DNA of 64,000 nt, from NCBI GenBank assembly GCA_963281155.1, contig CAUJLY010000001.1:2542001-2606000 (forward strand). Reading direction: 5' to 3'. Made by a program: the position numbers and the translations under genes. Positions 10,960-21,900 of this stretch are shown one piece after another (position 1 is the first letter of the stretch; every line of letters begins with the position of its first letter). The notes beneath the pieces are model-generated. The model was given only the letters and a program-made list of their open reading frames with translations, was not told the origin of the DNA and did not search any database. The stretch is from Rhabditophanes sp. KR3021 (Eukaryota; Nematoda; Chromadorea; Rhabditida; Alloionematidae).

Positions 10960-11940
10960 CTCTCTAGCTAGCAAAAAGTTTTTTCAAATTATAAAATATA
11001 TTTAAATAATTTGAATACTTATATTCTCGTGTGGATTCATTGGTATTATATTACTTTGAAATGTTGTCTTAGCATCATAAATTAAAGTTAATAAAAATTC
11101 AACATCTATTTTTAAGTTTCCAAAACTATTAAGATGTAAAAACATTCTTTTATCTCAATATATGTATATTTTCAAGGTATTTTTGATTAAATATTTGAAC
11201 TTTCATTGTGAACAAAATAATTATCACAATTACAAGATATTTATGGTTTTAGACTCGTAAAAGCAAGCTCTTTAAAGTGTATGTAATGAATTATCCAGAA
11301 AAAAATCGTTTTATATGCTTTGCAGAGCATACAAGGGTCAAAAAGTAAGACATGACAATAAGTAATAAAATAAATGTATTTTTGAAAAAGTAGTTATAGC
11401 ATCTTGTAGAGCGTGAAAAACTGTCTTTAAAAAGTATCAAAACATTTTGGAACTCAGAGCCCATAGAATTTAAGGAGGTAAAACAAAAGAGAAATTTGTA
11501 TCATAATACCATCATTCTTGTAACCTCCAGTACTCCTATGTGCCGATGGTTAGAGCTCTCCCATTAGTGAAAATATACTATTTTGACATAGCCGAACACG
11601 ATTACAACATCAAAAAAGCAATAAAACTGATGGGACTAAATGCAGCACCGTGAGTCTGATAGAAATCAAGAAGATGGCATATCATTCTTATACAAAAATA
11701 AGTCCTATTAATATACGTTTTCCAATCTTGATCCATGTCCATTTTAGATAAGGTTTAGGTGATAAAATGTGCATTTGAAATTGAGGAAAAGTTGGAATAT
11801 AGCTGTGTGCTTGTAACCTAGATTAGGCACTGAGAGAGTGTTTGTATGGATGCCAACAATCTACGCATAGATTGTGCATTCAAAAGTGTGATTTGATATA
11901 AAAATAATATAAGATATGATAAAGACTTAAAGTTTGATAT
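10960..11940. other. No gene seen
   Basis: AT-rich intergenic DNA. Frames on both strands are short and interrupted; no motif, tRNA-like fold or repeat was recognised until the dispersed repeat at 11949. Confidence 0.5.
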
Positions 11941-11948
11941 GAAAATGT

Positions 11949-12085
11949 GATTGTGGAATAGAATATAGAGAACTACTTTATTACATTGCAAATAACACAT
12001 TAGCATATACAATCGGTGTAGAGACAATAGTGGGATAGAAATACAAGGAAAGGACATTCTATCACCATGGGCATATCCGACATTT
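11949..12085 (+). repeat. Dispersed repeat, copy 1 (with 31893-32012)
   Basis: The stretch beginning TGTGGAATAGAATATAGAGA and ending GGGCATATCCGACAT matches 31893-32012 over about 120 bases with scattered substitutions and a roughly 20-base extra piece here. The copy at 31.9 kb lies inside a decayed transposon-like protein, so this is probably an isolated relic of the same element. Confidence 0.6.
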
Positions 12086-12377
12086 ACCAAATTATTGCAA
12101 CTGTGTCGTCAAATATTCTTTTAAATTTGTCATCACAAGTTGCTTTTTTTAGAACTAATATTTTCTATTGATTTATCGTAATTTACCTTTGACAAAGGTC
12201 ATATTCTCTTCAATAATTAATTCAACTTTATTAGTCAGTTGGCCAGACATAAAACACCTGATTATAATTACTTTCGTTAACAATTAATCACCCTTACTAT
12301 CACTATTCTATTTTTTGTGCATAAAATTGATTGATTTCCATCTATTCCAGATCCTTTTTTATCGTCAATCTTGTAAA

Positions 12378-13256
12378 ATGCATTCTATTACATCTGCCGA
12401 CATCAATAAGGACAAAATTCTATGGACCACACGTAAGTAACATTTAGATCAAAACATATTGTATCGATACTTTTTAGTGGCGTCTACATTTATTGCATCT
12501 CACTGTCCTCAAGCACACAAGATTCTATTGGAATGAAGATCAGAGGAACCAGAGACCTACAACCATCCAATCATACTGACACTAATAACACCACACTGCC
12601 AAATCCCGGTTCAGATTTAGTTGGTGGAGAGATTTACTAATCTGTTGAGAGAGTACCATCCAATTTGGATCAACTTTTTATTGTCTTCTATTGTCACTCA
12701 TGGAATTTGCCGTTACTTAAACAGACATTGGATCAGTCGCAAATTAGAAGAAGGCTCTCATGATGTTCGTTTTATCATCAATATGTTGGTTACTGAGTAT
12801 AAGATTCAACTCTTCAACAAATTCTCCCCCTCTCTCGTCACCACTGTCCTTCAACTCATTGAGAAGGAAAGAAATAATCAATCAATTAACTCGGGGCTTA
12901 TCAGTGAAACATTGCAATCTTATGTGTATGGGAATAACTTTAGATACCGGTGCTATTCCAAAAGTATGCCCACTAAGGACAATACTGCTTCTACTTTCCA
13001 AAAGAAAGATGACTCAGAGAAGAATGCTAGTATTGAGTCTGCCAAGGAGCTCAACCTGGAAGCAATCATTGTCCGTATCATGAAAACCAGAAAAGAAATG
13101 CGTCACCAACAGCTGGTGTCTGATGTGGTGGGAGTTGTAAAGAAGCGCTTCAAGCCTGAAATTTCTCACGTCAAAAGAAGTATTGATGTCCTCATTGAAA
13201 AAGATTATATTAAGAGAGATGCGAATGAGCGTGATCTGTACCAATACATTGCTTGA
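12378..13256 (+). pseudogene. Cullin-1-like gene collapsed to its two ends
   Basis: Exon 1 runs from the ATG at 12378 to 12432, and a 45-nt GT-AG intron 12433-12477 follows. The next exon first reads a cullin-1 N-terminal segment (GVYIYCISLSSSTQ, later NPGSDLVGGEIY). It then shifts frame near 12620 into TNLLREYHPIW and HGICRYLNRHWI, LQLIEKERNNQSIN, and LISETLQSYV, all matching cullin repeat 1. Directly after SYV it jumps to the winged-helix region: EAIIVRIMKTRKEMRHQQLV, then SHVKRSIDVLIEKDY with the NEDD8-acceptor lysine retained, and ends LYQYIA. The 400 or so residues between, including most cullin repeats and the RBX1-binding cullin homology domain, are absent. A full cullin-1 is about 770 aa; this could give about 210 aa. 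It is called a pseudogene, though a short product is conceivable. Confidence 0.75.
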
Positions 13257-13656
13257 TTTGAGTTTTCTTTTGGTAGTGGGTGTATTTGGGTAGGGAATTA
13301 GATGTGTTGTACCTCTACATTATTTATGATCCCCCTTTAATTAACTCCCAACAATTGTATACTTTTCGTATGGGGTAGTTCTTAATGTGCATAATCATTA
13401 GTCTCGAATTAATTAAATTATTTTTTGGATTTCTTTTATATTGAAATGGTTTGATGCCATCAAATTTCTTATTAAACGAAGTTTTGTAATTATATTTTGA
13501 AAGGATCTTTTAGGGAACATGCCAAAGTCAAGAGTCGGTATTAGTTGATGGGCAAGTACCCTAATTTGTGTAGAAAGTCAGATGATTTGTTCCAATCTTA
13601 TATCAAGTTTATCTCGGGCTATCGTAAGCCACATAACAAGCAAATGCTAATCTAAT

Positions 13657-13914
13657 TTGATTCAACTTTTCTTGAAAGTCTACAAAAGAAGTAATGAAGA
13701 AAAGGGACAAGCTCTATTTAGTGCTGAATTAAATTACGAAAAGACTACTTGTGACAAGATCAACCTAATTTTGCCAACAAATCCCTTTGACTTTCCGATC
13801 CTTGGAAGTTTATTGTCCGACGAAACATCTCCTTTGGATACGGAAAGCGGCGAAAAACAAACAACCGAAATCATCATGCCTCATTTAAAAGCATTGCTTC
13901 GTGTCCATCAATAG
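13657..13914 (+). other. Unrecognised open-frame fragment
   Basis: An 85-codon open frame (no ATG at its start) with mixed, protein-like composition (for example NPFDFPILGSLLSDETSPLD) ends at 13914. In another frame just upstream, 13540-13650, there is plausible coding sequence (YPNLCRKSDDLFQSYIKF). Together they suggest a decayed exon. No family was recognised. Confidence 0.25.
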
Positions 13915-14307
13915 ATAATTGTCATTACTCTTTATTGTTTTATTTGTTGCTCTTTTTTTGTTTGTTACTTTTTTTATAAATGAATCATTGAAATATATTT
14001 TATTGCAATAAACAAGACACACCAAATAAAAGGTGATTTAAGGTTTTTATTTTTAATTAGACATAATTATTCATGCTTGAGTGGAAATGTTCCTGATTCC
14101 ATTCAGGTAAAAGATTGTATTTAGGATCAATTGGATTTGGCATTTAATCCTGGAAGTCGGTGTGTTTAGGTTTGTCGGAAATTAATGTGTAGTTGAAAAG
14201 AAATTGGTGACTTAGTATGTACAAATAAAGCGTTCAGTTTGTGTTTTACCAATATATTCAGTTGCTTGTTTGATAAATTGACCCTCTTCATTCCTTTCTC
14301 AAACCGT

Positions 14308-14657
14308 TTATGAGACGGACATGACGAGGACAAATTGAGAGAATGAAGAAGGTAGTTTGTGCTTTTCTGGACATTTCATATTTTTTTGATCTGTCCCGTC
14401 AATTCTCACCTCAATCACATCTCCATTATTTGGTAGTATCGAAAAAGGTTTCTGCTCAAATGTACCCTCATTATGAAGGTAATTGGCTGAATGCTGACAA
14501 TCCTCACTGTACCTAATAGTTGGCACATAAAAAGTGCCCTACACGGATAGTATAACCAACCATCGGTTATATTGGTGTTTGGGTAAAAGTGCATAAAATA
14601 TGATTTTGGTACAACAAACCATTCATGAATTAACATTATCATAAGATATATTATCAT
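14308..14657 (-). pseudogene. Possible decayed secreted or membrane protein fragment
   Basis: Two overlapping minus-strand frames look like pieces of one coding region. The first (14657-14415, from an ATG) begins with a hydrophobic stretch (MIIYLMIMLIHEWFVV) followed by FYPNTNITDGWLYYPC. The second (14526-14308) contains LPNNGDVIEVRIDGTD and a Cys/Lys-rich end. No splice pair reconciles them. No family was recognised. Confidence 0.25.
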
Positions 14658-14699
14658 TGCAAAGTAATAAATGCATATTTGCGTTTGGTGTTTTCATAA

Positions 14700-15800
14700 A
14701 TATAAACATTTATAATATTAATATTTACGCAATGTGGTAATTTTTATGATATTGCAAATTGCTTTTTTTAATTTAGTATAAGACGGCATTCTATCTCGTA
14801 TTCCTAATTAAAATGAGTATGAAATATGTAATTAAGCACACATTTTGGAAATTCTATTTGGATAAATTAGTTTGTTTTCAGGAACATGTTCAAAATTAAT
14901 GATCTACAAAATCCACGTTCATTTCAAGATTTGAAAAAAAATTGGTACGAATCAGAAACAAAGTACACTAAATTATTTATAATTACTTTAAGTTTGAATC
15001 TACATTTTTCGTTATCCTTTGTATTAATTTTTCCCAATTTTGATATATAGTTAGTAATTTATGTGGTTTATTAATTTCCAACAAAAAATACCATGAATAA
15101 AATCAGTTTAATTTGTTGTGTGTGAATAATTGGTAAATATTGAATCATTTTATTTAGCATTCAAATAATTAACACCAAAATGAACTGATCGTTACATTAT
15201 TTATGGACTAAAATAACTAATTAATGTAACAACTTGAAAAGATTTTCAGTAAAAAAATTATGCATTACAAATTTACAAAAACATTTGTATTCAAAACCTG
15301 TGAATATTATACGAGCAATATAAAGTACATGCAAACTAAAGCAAGCAATAATTTTTTTATATGTAACTATTTATTTGTAATAGAGTAGTAAAAAACAACT
15401 AGATACTACTTTATTCTTGTTTTAACACACATAATAATAAACACTAATTAATTCCAGTAATAATGCCCAATTATATGCTAGCGCCCGTCTTAAATAGCAA
15501 CCATTTGATGATTTTGCGTATCATGATGCTTTAGACTTGTGGTACAGCACAAAATTTAGCAGAAATCAATTGCTCAGTCATTCAATCACGACATTATTTG
15601 ATTCAAAACAGAAAATATAGTATCAAAGTTATTTGTATGTTTGAAGAATAATAATTTATTCGCACCATCTTTATTAGTTTAAACTTAAATTACAATAAAC
15701 CTTATGCATACTTGACGTCGGTTATTAAAAATACAACAAATCAGCTAAATTATTATTTTATTTATAGTTTAAATATATTTTTATATTTTTTCTTATTAAA
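14700..15800. other. No gene seen
   Basis: Very AT-rich DNA with homopolymer A and T runs and no open frame of note on either strand. Confidence 0.5.
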
Positions 15801-15805
15801 TTACC

Positions 15806-16042
15806 ATCCAGTCTTTTCTAAGTAATTCAAATGCTGATCTAAATAGCCAGCATTGACTCTAAATTCTTTTTAAAATCCTTTCGAACTAGTTGCCAAAATA
15901 GTATTAATTGAATCAATTGTTTCAGTATTACTTTGGGTTTGTACAATCAGCATGTCAATTTCTTTGCTTATAATTGCAAGAATTTCTTCCACAGAACATA
16001 ATGTGATGAAATTAGTTAAAACATTTTTCATTTGTCTGAAAT
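15806..16042 (-). pseudogene. Short helical protein exon with one in-frame stop
   Basis: On the minus strand, after an acceptor-like ATTATTTCAG, a frame with an ATG near 16036 stays open for about 57 codons (helical sequence such as VEEILAIISKEIDMLIV), meets one TAA, then continues in the same frame for 21 codons (VNAGYLDQHLNYLEKTGW) to a final stop at about 15806. The single stop in otherwise protein-like sequence suggests a recent nonsense mutation. The TTTCAG close to the ATG could equally be a spliced-leader acceptor. No family was recognised. Confidence 0.35.
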
Positions 16043-16214
16043 AATTAATTTCGAAGTTAAAACAATGTGAACGTATAAAATAATGAATTAATATGCAACA
16101 ACATATTGTACAAAATAAATATCGGATTTAATATTATTTATTTATTTACTAGTTTACTTAAAAATATAATTTTAATTAGATATTTTTGTTCCCATATTGA
16201 GGCGACATGCATAG

Positions 16215-16535
16215 TTTTTCCCAGTTGGTCATCTTCATCGTATGCTCAGAAAAGGAAACTACGCTGAAAGAGTTGGAGCCGGAGCTCCAGTTTATCTTGC
16301 CGCTGTTTTCGAATATTTGGCTGGTAAAATTCTTGAATTTGCTGGTAACGCCGCTCGTGATAACAAGAAATTTAGAATCAATCCTAGACATCTTCAATTG
16401 GCCATCAGAAATGACGAAGAATTGAACAAACTTTTATCCGGAGTCACCATTGCTCAAGATGGAGTTCTTCCAAACATCCAATCTGGACTTGTTCCAAAGA
16501 AAGGAGCCGAAACTGCCGCTTCAACTGCCGAATAA
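16215..16535 (+). pseudogene. 5'-truncated histone H2A copy
   Basis: The frame from 16215 reads [10 protein letters not shown], then [40 protein letters not shown] and [18 protein letters not shown], an unmistakable H2A core and C-terminus ending with an unusual tail ([14 protein letters not shown]). A TAG stands directly before FFPVG, and the expected N-terminal tail and alpha-N helix are missing. The only in-frame ATG is at 16242, inside alpha-1. Changes include VGRIHR to VGHLHR and, in alpha-2, AEILE to GKILE, which places Lys at the acidic-patch position usually Glu61. A histone-type stem-loop follows, as for replication-dependent histones. Likely a pseudogene. An N-terminal exon elsewhere cannot be excluded, but nematode core histones are normally intronless. 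Confidence 0.7.
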
Positions 16536-16570
16536 ATTATTTGATTAATTTAAAATGTTACATTCCCAAC

Positions 16571-16586
16571 AGTCCTCTTTAGGACT
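16571..16586 (+). promoter_or_regulatory. Histone-type 3' stem-loop
   Basis: AGTCCT-CTTT-AGGACT forms a perfect 6-bp stem with a 4-nt loop, 36 nt after the H2A stop, flanked 5' by CCCAAC. Size, loop length and position match the stem-loop that replaces polyadenylation in replication-dependent histone mRNAs; stem bases differ from the usual GGYYYU. Confidence 0.6.
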
Positions 16587-16620
16587 ATCAAATTTACGTT
16601 CTTTGATCTCGTATTAAATT

Positions 16621-16705
16621 TTTTTAGCGCGCAAAATGATATACTTCCTTTGTATATCATTTTTTAGCGGGCAAAATGATATACTTCCTACGCATATCAT
16701 TTTTT
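16621..16705 (+). repeat. Two tandem 40-bp hairpin units
   Basis: Two direct copies, 16621-16660 and 16661-16700, each start TTTTTAGCGSGCAAAATGAT. Each contains an inverted repeat AAAATGATAT ... ATATCATTTT around an 8-12 nt loop (TTCCT core). The loop-side bases differ between copies, while the outer stem is identical. Confidence 0.7.
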
Positions 16706-17004
16706 ACAGTAAAATATTTATAACATAGTTTTAGAATTCTAGAGGCATACAAAAGTTATTTTGCCTTAGATACAATAATAAAGAGGGAGAGTTAGAATGA
16801 GAGTCATTTGGAGAAGGTGGGGTGGAATAACTTTATGGCTACAATAATAATGATCACTCGTAAGAGAATTATTGTGTGTGTATAGAATGTAAATGTAGAA
16901 TATACATTCCTCGCTTTTATTTTGGTGAGCCATATTATGATGCGGACCATCTTAGGTAATCTATAAAAGACTCTCACTTTTCACTTCTCGTCATTTAAAA
17001 CAAA

Positions 17005-17791
17005 ATGAATTTTAATAGTTTACCAACTATTAATGTTTGTATTGAAGCCACGGAAATTATTCCTCTTCAATTTATAGGTTACATTGAACCCCATACTAGG
17101 GCATTATTGGATGAAAATGTAAGTTAACTAGTTTATCTCATTATCTTTAATATCATACTTTTAAGGATGTTGGCAGCCGTGTATTATTGTTAACATATGC
17201 AAGTATGATTTTTAACTCACCCGACTATCCAACTGCCAGAAATGACTTCATTAGATTTTTAAGCGGAATGTCCATACCTAGAAAACATGGTATTATGATT
17301 TTTAGAGAAATGCCTTTTTTATTTCAACCTCTGACTATCCATTTTCAAAGACTCGTTCTTGAACGATTAAGCGTAAGTTGTGTATTAAATTACTTATGAT
17401 TTTTTAATATAATTATTTTAGATTGACTCTCCTGTCAATTGTTTTTTTTGGGATCAGAAGCTAAAGAAGATGTTTGATGATGAGGATTCTCTGGTTTTAG
17501 ATTTGGAAAAACTCGGCATGTGTAGAATGAGCCTGAGTCATGATGTGAGTAATTAAGTTTCATAATAATTGCTTAATTTTAATTATTTAGTCACTCATGA
17601 ACGTAAACTACGTATTTTGGAGATTCCTTCAATTTTACTATGAGAACGACAGGGAGCTTGAACTTGTCCAAACATTATTTAATGAATGGTTGTTGGCGAG
17701 ACCGAATGAACCAAATCACATAGTTCCGAATGACTTAGCTCTACGTATGCAGGACATCTTCCTAGCTATTATCGGGGGCACCGTGTTTTAA
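17005..17791 (+). CDS. Four-exon gene of unknown function
   Basis: Exons 17005-17118, 17166-17372, 17422-17544 and 17591-17791 are separated by introns of 47, 49 and 46 nt, each GTRAGT...TTTAG or TTAAG. All exons are multiples of three and all introns are phase 0, giving an uninterrupted 214-aa protein. It begins MNFNSLPTINVCIEATEIIP. It has no signal peptide or membrane helix and is rich in aromatic residues (VFWRFLQFYYEND; FREMPFLFQPLTIHFQRLV). It has a probable all-alpha character and ends LAIIGGTVF. No family was recognised. The clean exon logic argues for an active host gene, whereas its neighbours on both sides are decayed. Confidence 0.8.
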
Positions 17792-18015
17792 CTTAGTTTT
17801 ATGCTCAATTAATCGGACTAATCAAATAACTGCAGTAGGAGAATGAAAATTACCGGCTTCGATATAATTGGATAATTCCAAGTGCTACTTTTTTTTTCGC
17901 ATCATTATTTTATTAATTTATACCAATGTTAATAAAACGTTTTGTGTTATTTAATACTTAAATTATGTTTTAAACGCTTAGTAGTAATGCCCTGGTACAA
18001 ATTGAGGTTAAAAAG

Positions 18016-18186
18016 ATGGATCTAGAGACCTACGGAGGTCAAAACAAGCGAAATCTATTGGCCAAGAAAAAACAAAATTGCAAATGTTCTTTCTACGTTT
18101 TATTTAGAAAAATTAGGCCTTTCTATGTGTCTTATTGCAATCAAATTGGTCAAGCTCACCGTGAGTTATTAATCGTTTTTCTCTGA
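18016..18186 (+). other. Small open frame with a Cys-x-Cys motif
   Basis: The ATG at 18016 opens a 56-codon frame with KQNCKCSFYVLFRKIRPFY and a donor-like GTGAGT at about 18160 right after GQAH. The C-x-C-x-F/aromatic spacing faintly recalls the start of FLYWCH or FAR1 zinc-binding domains of transposase-derived genes. This is weak. A following exon was not found. Confidence 0.2.
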
Positions 18187-18579
18187 TATATAATTATTTT
18201 TTGATTTTTTAACAAATATGGTAAATTCTGGCTGTATATTTATTAATTTTATTCTTTTAAAAGCTCAAAAATATGTTTATAATTTGTTTACATGTGTTTA
18301 TGTTAACAGGGAATCACTATTGGTACATTTATATGTATATTTTGCATGTTATACCAAGATTATATTTATTATTGTATGTCATACATAGATTATGTTTATT
18401 ATGTGTATGTATGCCTCTTATAATACTATAAATAGATGCCTCTTTCTTTTATAATCACCTTCTAACATCCTCTCCTTTGTCAGCAGTTTATAATTGGTTG
18501 TACGCGTTCGTACATTTTATTTGAATATTTAGACGTTTAATTGATGTTTACTTTAGTAATAATATTATTATTATTTTAG

Positions 18580-18900
18580 ATGTCACGCTCAAGAAGTAGA
18601 ACTGTAGCCTCAATGGCAACAGCAGAGCTTACAAGAGGGGGGCTGGCAACACTAGAAACAAAAAGATAATAACTACTTTGGAGGCGGACAAGTTGGAAGA
18701 CGCAAAAACAATTGAACTTTTAAAGGAGAAAATCAAAGTTGTGGAAAAAAGAGTGAAAGAATTGGAACACAGAGGTTCGCATAAAAATCCTTCAACAAAC
18801 TGTGGTGAAAAAGGCTTTCCAAGATCTTGAAACGAGAGGCAAATATTATCGTTTAAACGAGGACTACCTAGTTCGCAAAAAAAAATTATTCATAATTAGT
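18580..18900 (+). pseudogene. Coiled-coil protein remnant with frame shifts
   Basis: An acceptor-like TTATTTTAG ends immediately before the ATG at 18580, so this could be an internal exon or a spliced-leader site. The first frame (MSRSRSRTVASMATAEL) stops after about 28 codons. A second frame continues as a strong coiled coil (LEDAKTIELLKEKIKVVEKR), and a third ends the tract (VVKKAFQDLETRGKYYRLNE). Two one-base shifts join them. It was probably a nuclear, SR-tailed coiled-coil protein; no family is named. Confidence 0.35.
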
Positions 18901-18949
18901 CACAATTAGTCATAATGTTTATAATGTCCCTAAGGCATTGGTAAATCAA

Positions 18950-21900
18950 AAAATGTGTTAATATATGTCCCCCGTGCTTTTTGCTACCTATTAGATGAAT
19001 CAGAACACTATACTTCACTTCAAAAGCTAACATACCAGACAATAAAAGCAAACAAATATTTGCTCTATTATTTTCAAATATGTATATAAAGAAGTCAAAT
19101 ATTTTATTATTTTATTCTTTAATTAAGTAATCTGATTTGTTATTATACATTTTGTGAGTGGTTCGAAGTCGTCAAATACCTATTTGCTTACAATACATGT
19201 ACTTTAACAAACATAATCAAATATTATGATGAAAGCATTAAACAGCAAATGAATGTGAAAGGAATGTTGCGAATAAAAGAAAGCTAGTAGATAGTATGTA
19301 AGGCTAGCTTGACAAAAAAGTTTGATCTGTTTAATATGATTTATGAGTAAAAGAAAGGAGCCGGTCATTGTGATAAAGTAAATTGTTAATATAAAAATCA
19401 CTTTTTTGAAACAATCTATCAATCCTAACATTTGGTTTTGTTTATTTGGTATATATGAAAAAAACGTGTGGCCTTATTCAAAACACTTTCTTGATATTAC
19501 CTAACAAATAACATCTAGAGCTTTGATATTGACCATACTGTCCGAAATCACTAATCATAAACATTTGTATGTTTTACACGAAAAAAGAATTTGATCCTAC
19601 CACTGTATACAAATAAATTACGAAACAAATGAATCAAACAAATTACTAATGGCAATACTCACAACTTCTAAAAACATAAATATATTCCTTCACCCAACAA
19701 ATCTTTATACATAATAGGCGGTGGAGTAGGAAGGAGCGTAAGACTTTTCATCCGCTTTTCAAAATATTTATCTCATTTATTTTGTAAGGTATGATGTTGA
19801 TGGTGTCACAGGTTCTTGCAAATATATATGGTCAACTTTTTTGTTAATTTGGGATAAATAAACTTCCAAAAATAAAAGATATGATTCATTTGCATCAAAG
19901 ATCCTTTGCCAAATTACGTACCAACTTGAAAATGTTGTTTTGTTTGTTTAAGATAAAATGAGTAACAACTGTACCCGTACCACCGTCGATACTTTCGATA
20001 TAAAAAGAAATGTTAAAGAAAGTAAAAAGTTAAATGTATCTATCTAAAAGAGGACAATTTTAGTATCAAAAAGTTCGGATCATTACATGTCAAAATTGGT
20101 AACTGTATATATGTTGGGCTTACTCATAACAATAAGCGTATAGCTTACAGCATGGTATTGCAAAATATTTGATTTGAGGACAAGTATAGTCATCGACAAT
20201 TCGTGGTTGTTATTACTAATGGTGGCGGGAGTATAAAGTAACTTTTGAAGTGAAATATTAAATTCTTATTTTGGTTTCAAATTTTATTGTAATGTGTCAT
20301 GTTTGATTTGAAATCAAAGGTAGATGTTTCTATTTTGAAAGACAAATATGAGCTTAAGGCATTATACATGGAGGAAAGGAGACGATGGTGGTAATGTATA
20401 AATAATGGTTTGGTTAGAACCTTTTAAATAATACGACATTGAAAGTGCAGAAAAGAGAGAGAGTGATGGATTTTAGTTTGGATCCAGGCAAATGACCATT
20501 CCTTTAATGTACCGCCAAAGTTCAGAACCACCGAAATGTTTCGCATGAGACATGGCGACAAAAGGTGTGATTGTGAGGAGCGCAATAGAGAACAATTTAC
20601 TAAAACAGGTATAAAGGGCAATTTAAAGAATGCGAAATGGTGGACCTTCTTCGTCAATCGTATAATAAAGTGGTTATGATGATGAACCTTTGTATAAAAC
20701 TGGATTCCCTGATTAAGTCAAAAAAGTTTCAGAGTTACCATTAATGAACCAGATAATAGAGGACAACATATAGACAATATAATATAATGTTAGTTGAAAG
20801 TAAAAATAGTTGAGCATAACATTTCAATTTGTTTGAAAGTAGACATTTAAATGTATGTGTGTACTTTATCATCACCACTCCTCGACTGCTGACCAACATC
20901 TGTGAAGTTTCAAGGTGGACAGTGTATGTGTGTGGGTAAGTGATCAACGAAATCCAACGCCTCAGGTAACTGATAATGATAGAGCCAATTGGTTTGATGA
21001 TGTTTCGCTTTAATATATACAAATAACACACACATCTTGCAAATCAAAATATAAATGTTCAGAAGCACAACAAGACAGGTACTCATCAATTTGAATGTCC
21101 CACACTTTTAAAAAATGCAAGGGAGAGATATTTGCGATAGCAATAACAATGGAATAAAAATAAAAGAATTACGGCATATATTGAGAATGTTATTTGAAGC
21201 TCAAATGGCTAATGACCGGAAACAATCACTATATTGTTTACTAAATTTAAAAATTAATATATAAATAATGGGCAAAATAAAAAGAAGCCAACATGTTACA
21301 ATTAAAATGGTCCGAATCAAAAGAGTTTGAATTACGATTGCCTTTTGTATGGAATGTAAGCAACTAATTATATTATCTAAAAAATACTGTACATCCACAA
21401 AATCTGTAAAAATATTTTTTATTTAATTGGGAGCAACATTGTCCATGACTTGTAAATTAAAAAGCCGAACAAAAGGTGCCAAACAAAGCATGTAAAATTA
21501 AATTAAAGCCAAAGTAGTGCATGAGTCTGGATGACAAAAGTTATCCTATCAAACATTTGACTCTAAATAACAAAGCTTGCCATATTATTACCCCCAAATA
21601 GTCATCATCCTCCTCAACCATACACATTCACTCCTATTACGAACCTTCTTCCGGTAGAGATTATTAACGTGTGATGTTTTGATGAGTTTTAGGAAACTTT
21701 TAACACATCTAACAAAGGCATCTTAATGAAGCGTATGGTAGTGGCAATTATATAAGACTGGTAAAAAGATTGGTAACACTAATTTATGTAGTAGTATGTT
21801 AGCTTTATTTGTTAATAATCTTTCCATCAACTTCAATATTTTGGAGAAAACAGTAAATTGATGGTATGTAAAGGATAATGAAATTTGGTTAGTCGGAACC

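Larger units (their letters stand above)
9571..10960 (-). mobile_element. LINE-like element: endonuclease plus AT-hook segment, no reverse transcriptase
   Basis: Read on the minus strand, the element starts near 10960 and has a degenerate N-terminal endonuclease piece (IATINCCSLAAENG), then the main endonuclease frame 10705-10199, the last catalytic block (NTDHRMVIMSLS) in another frame at about 10085, a proline/AT-hook tail (9956-9690) and a 3' end at about 9571. That end is shared with 58141-58270, which marks it as a repeat boundary. No reverse transcriptase motif (such as YADD) was seen, so this copy is either internally deleted or a non-autonomous derivative. It lies against the truncated receptor at 9204-9572. 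Confidence 0.6.

Noticed and set aside
12760..13244. Alternative frames on both strands over the cullin-like gene
   Set aside because: They overlap the + strand frame with clear cullin homology and show no homology themselves.
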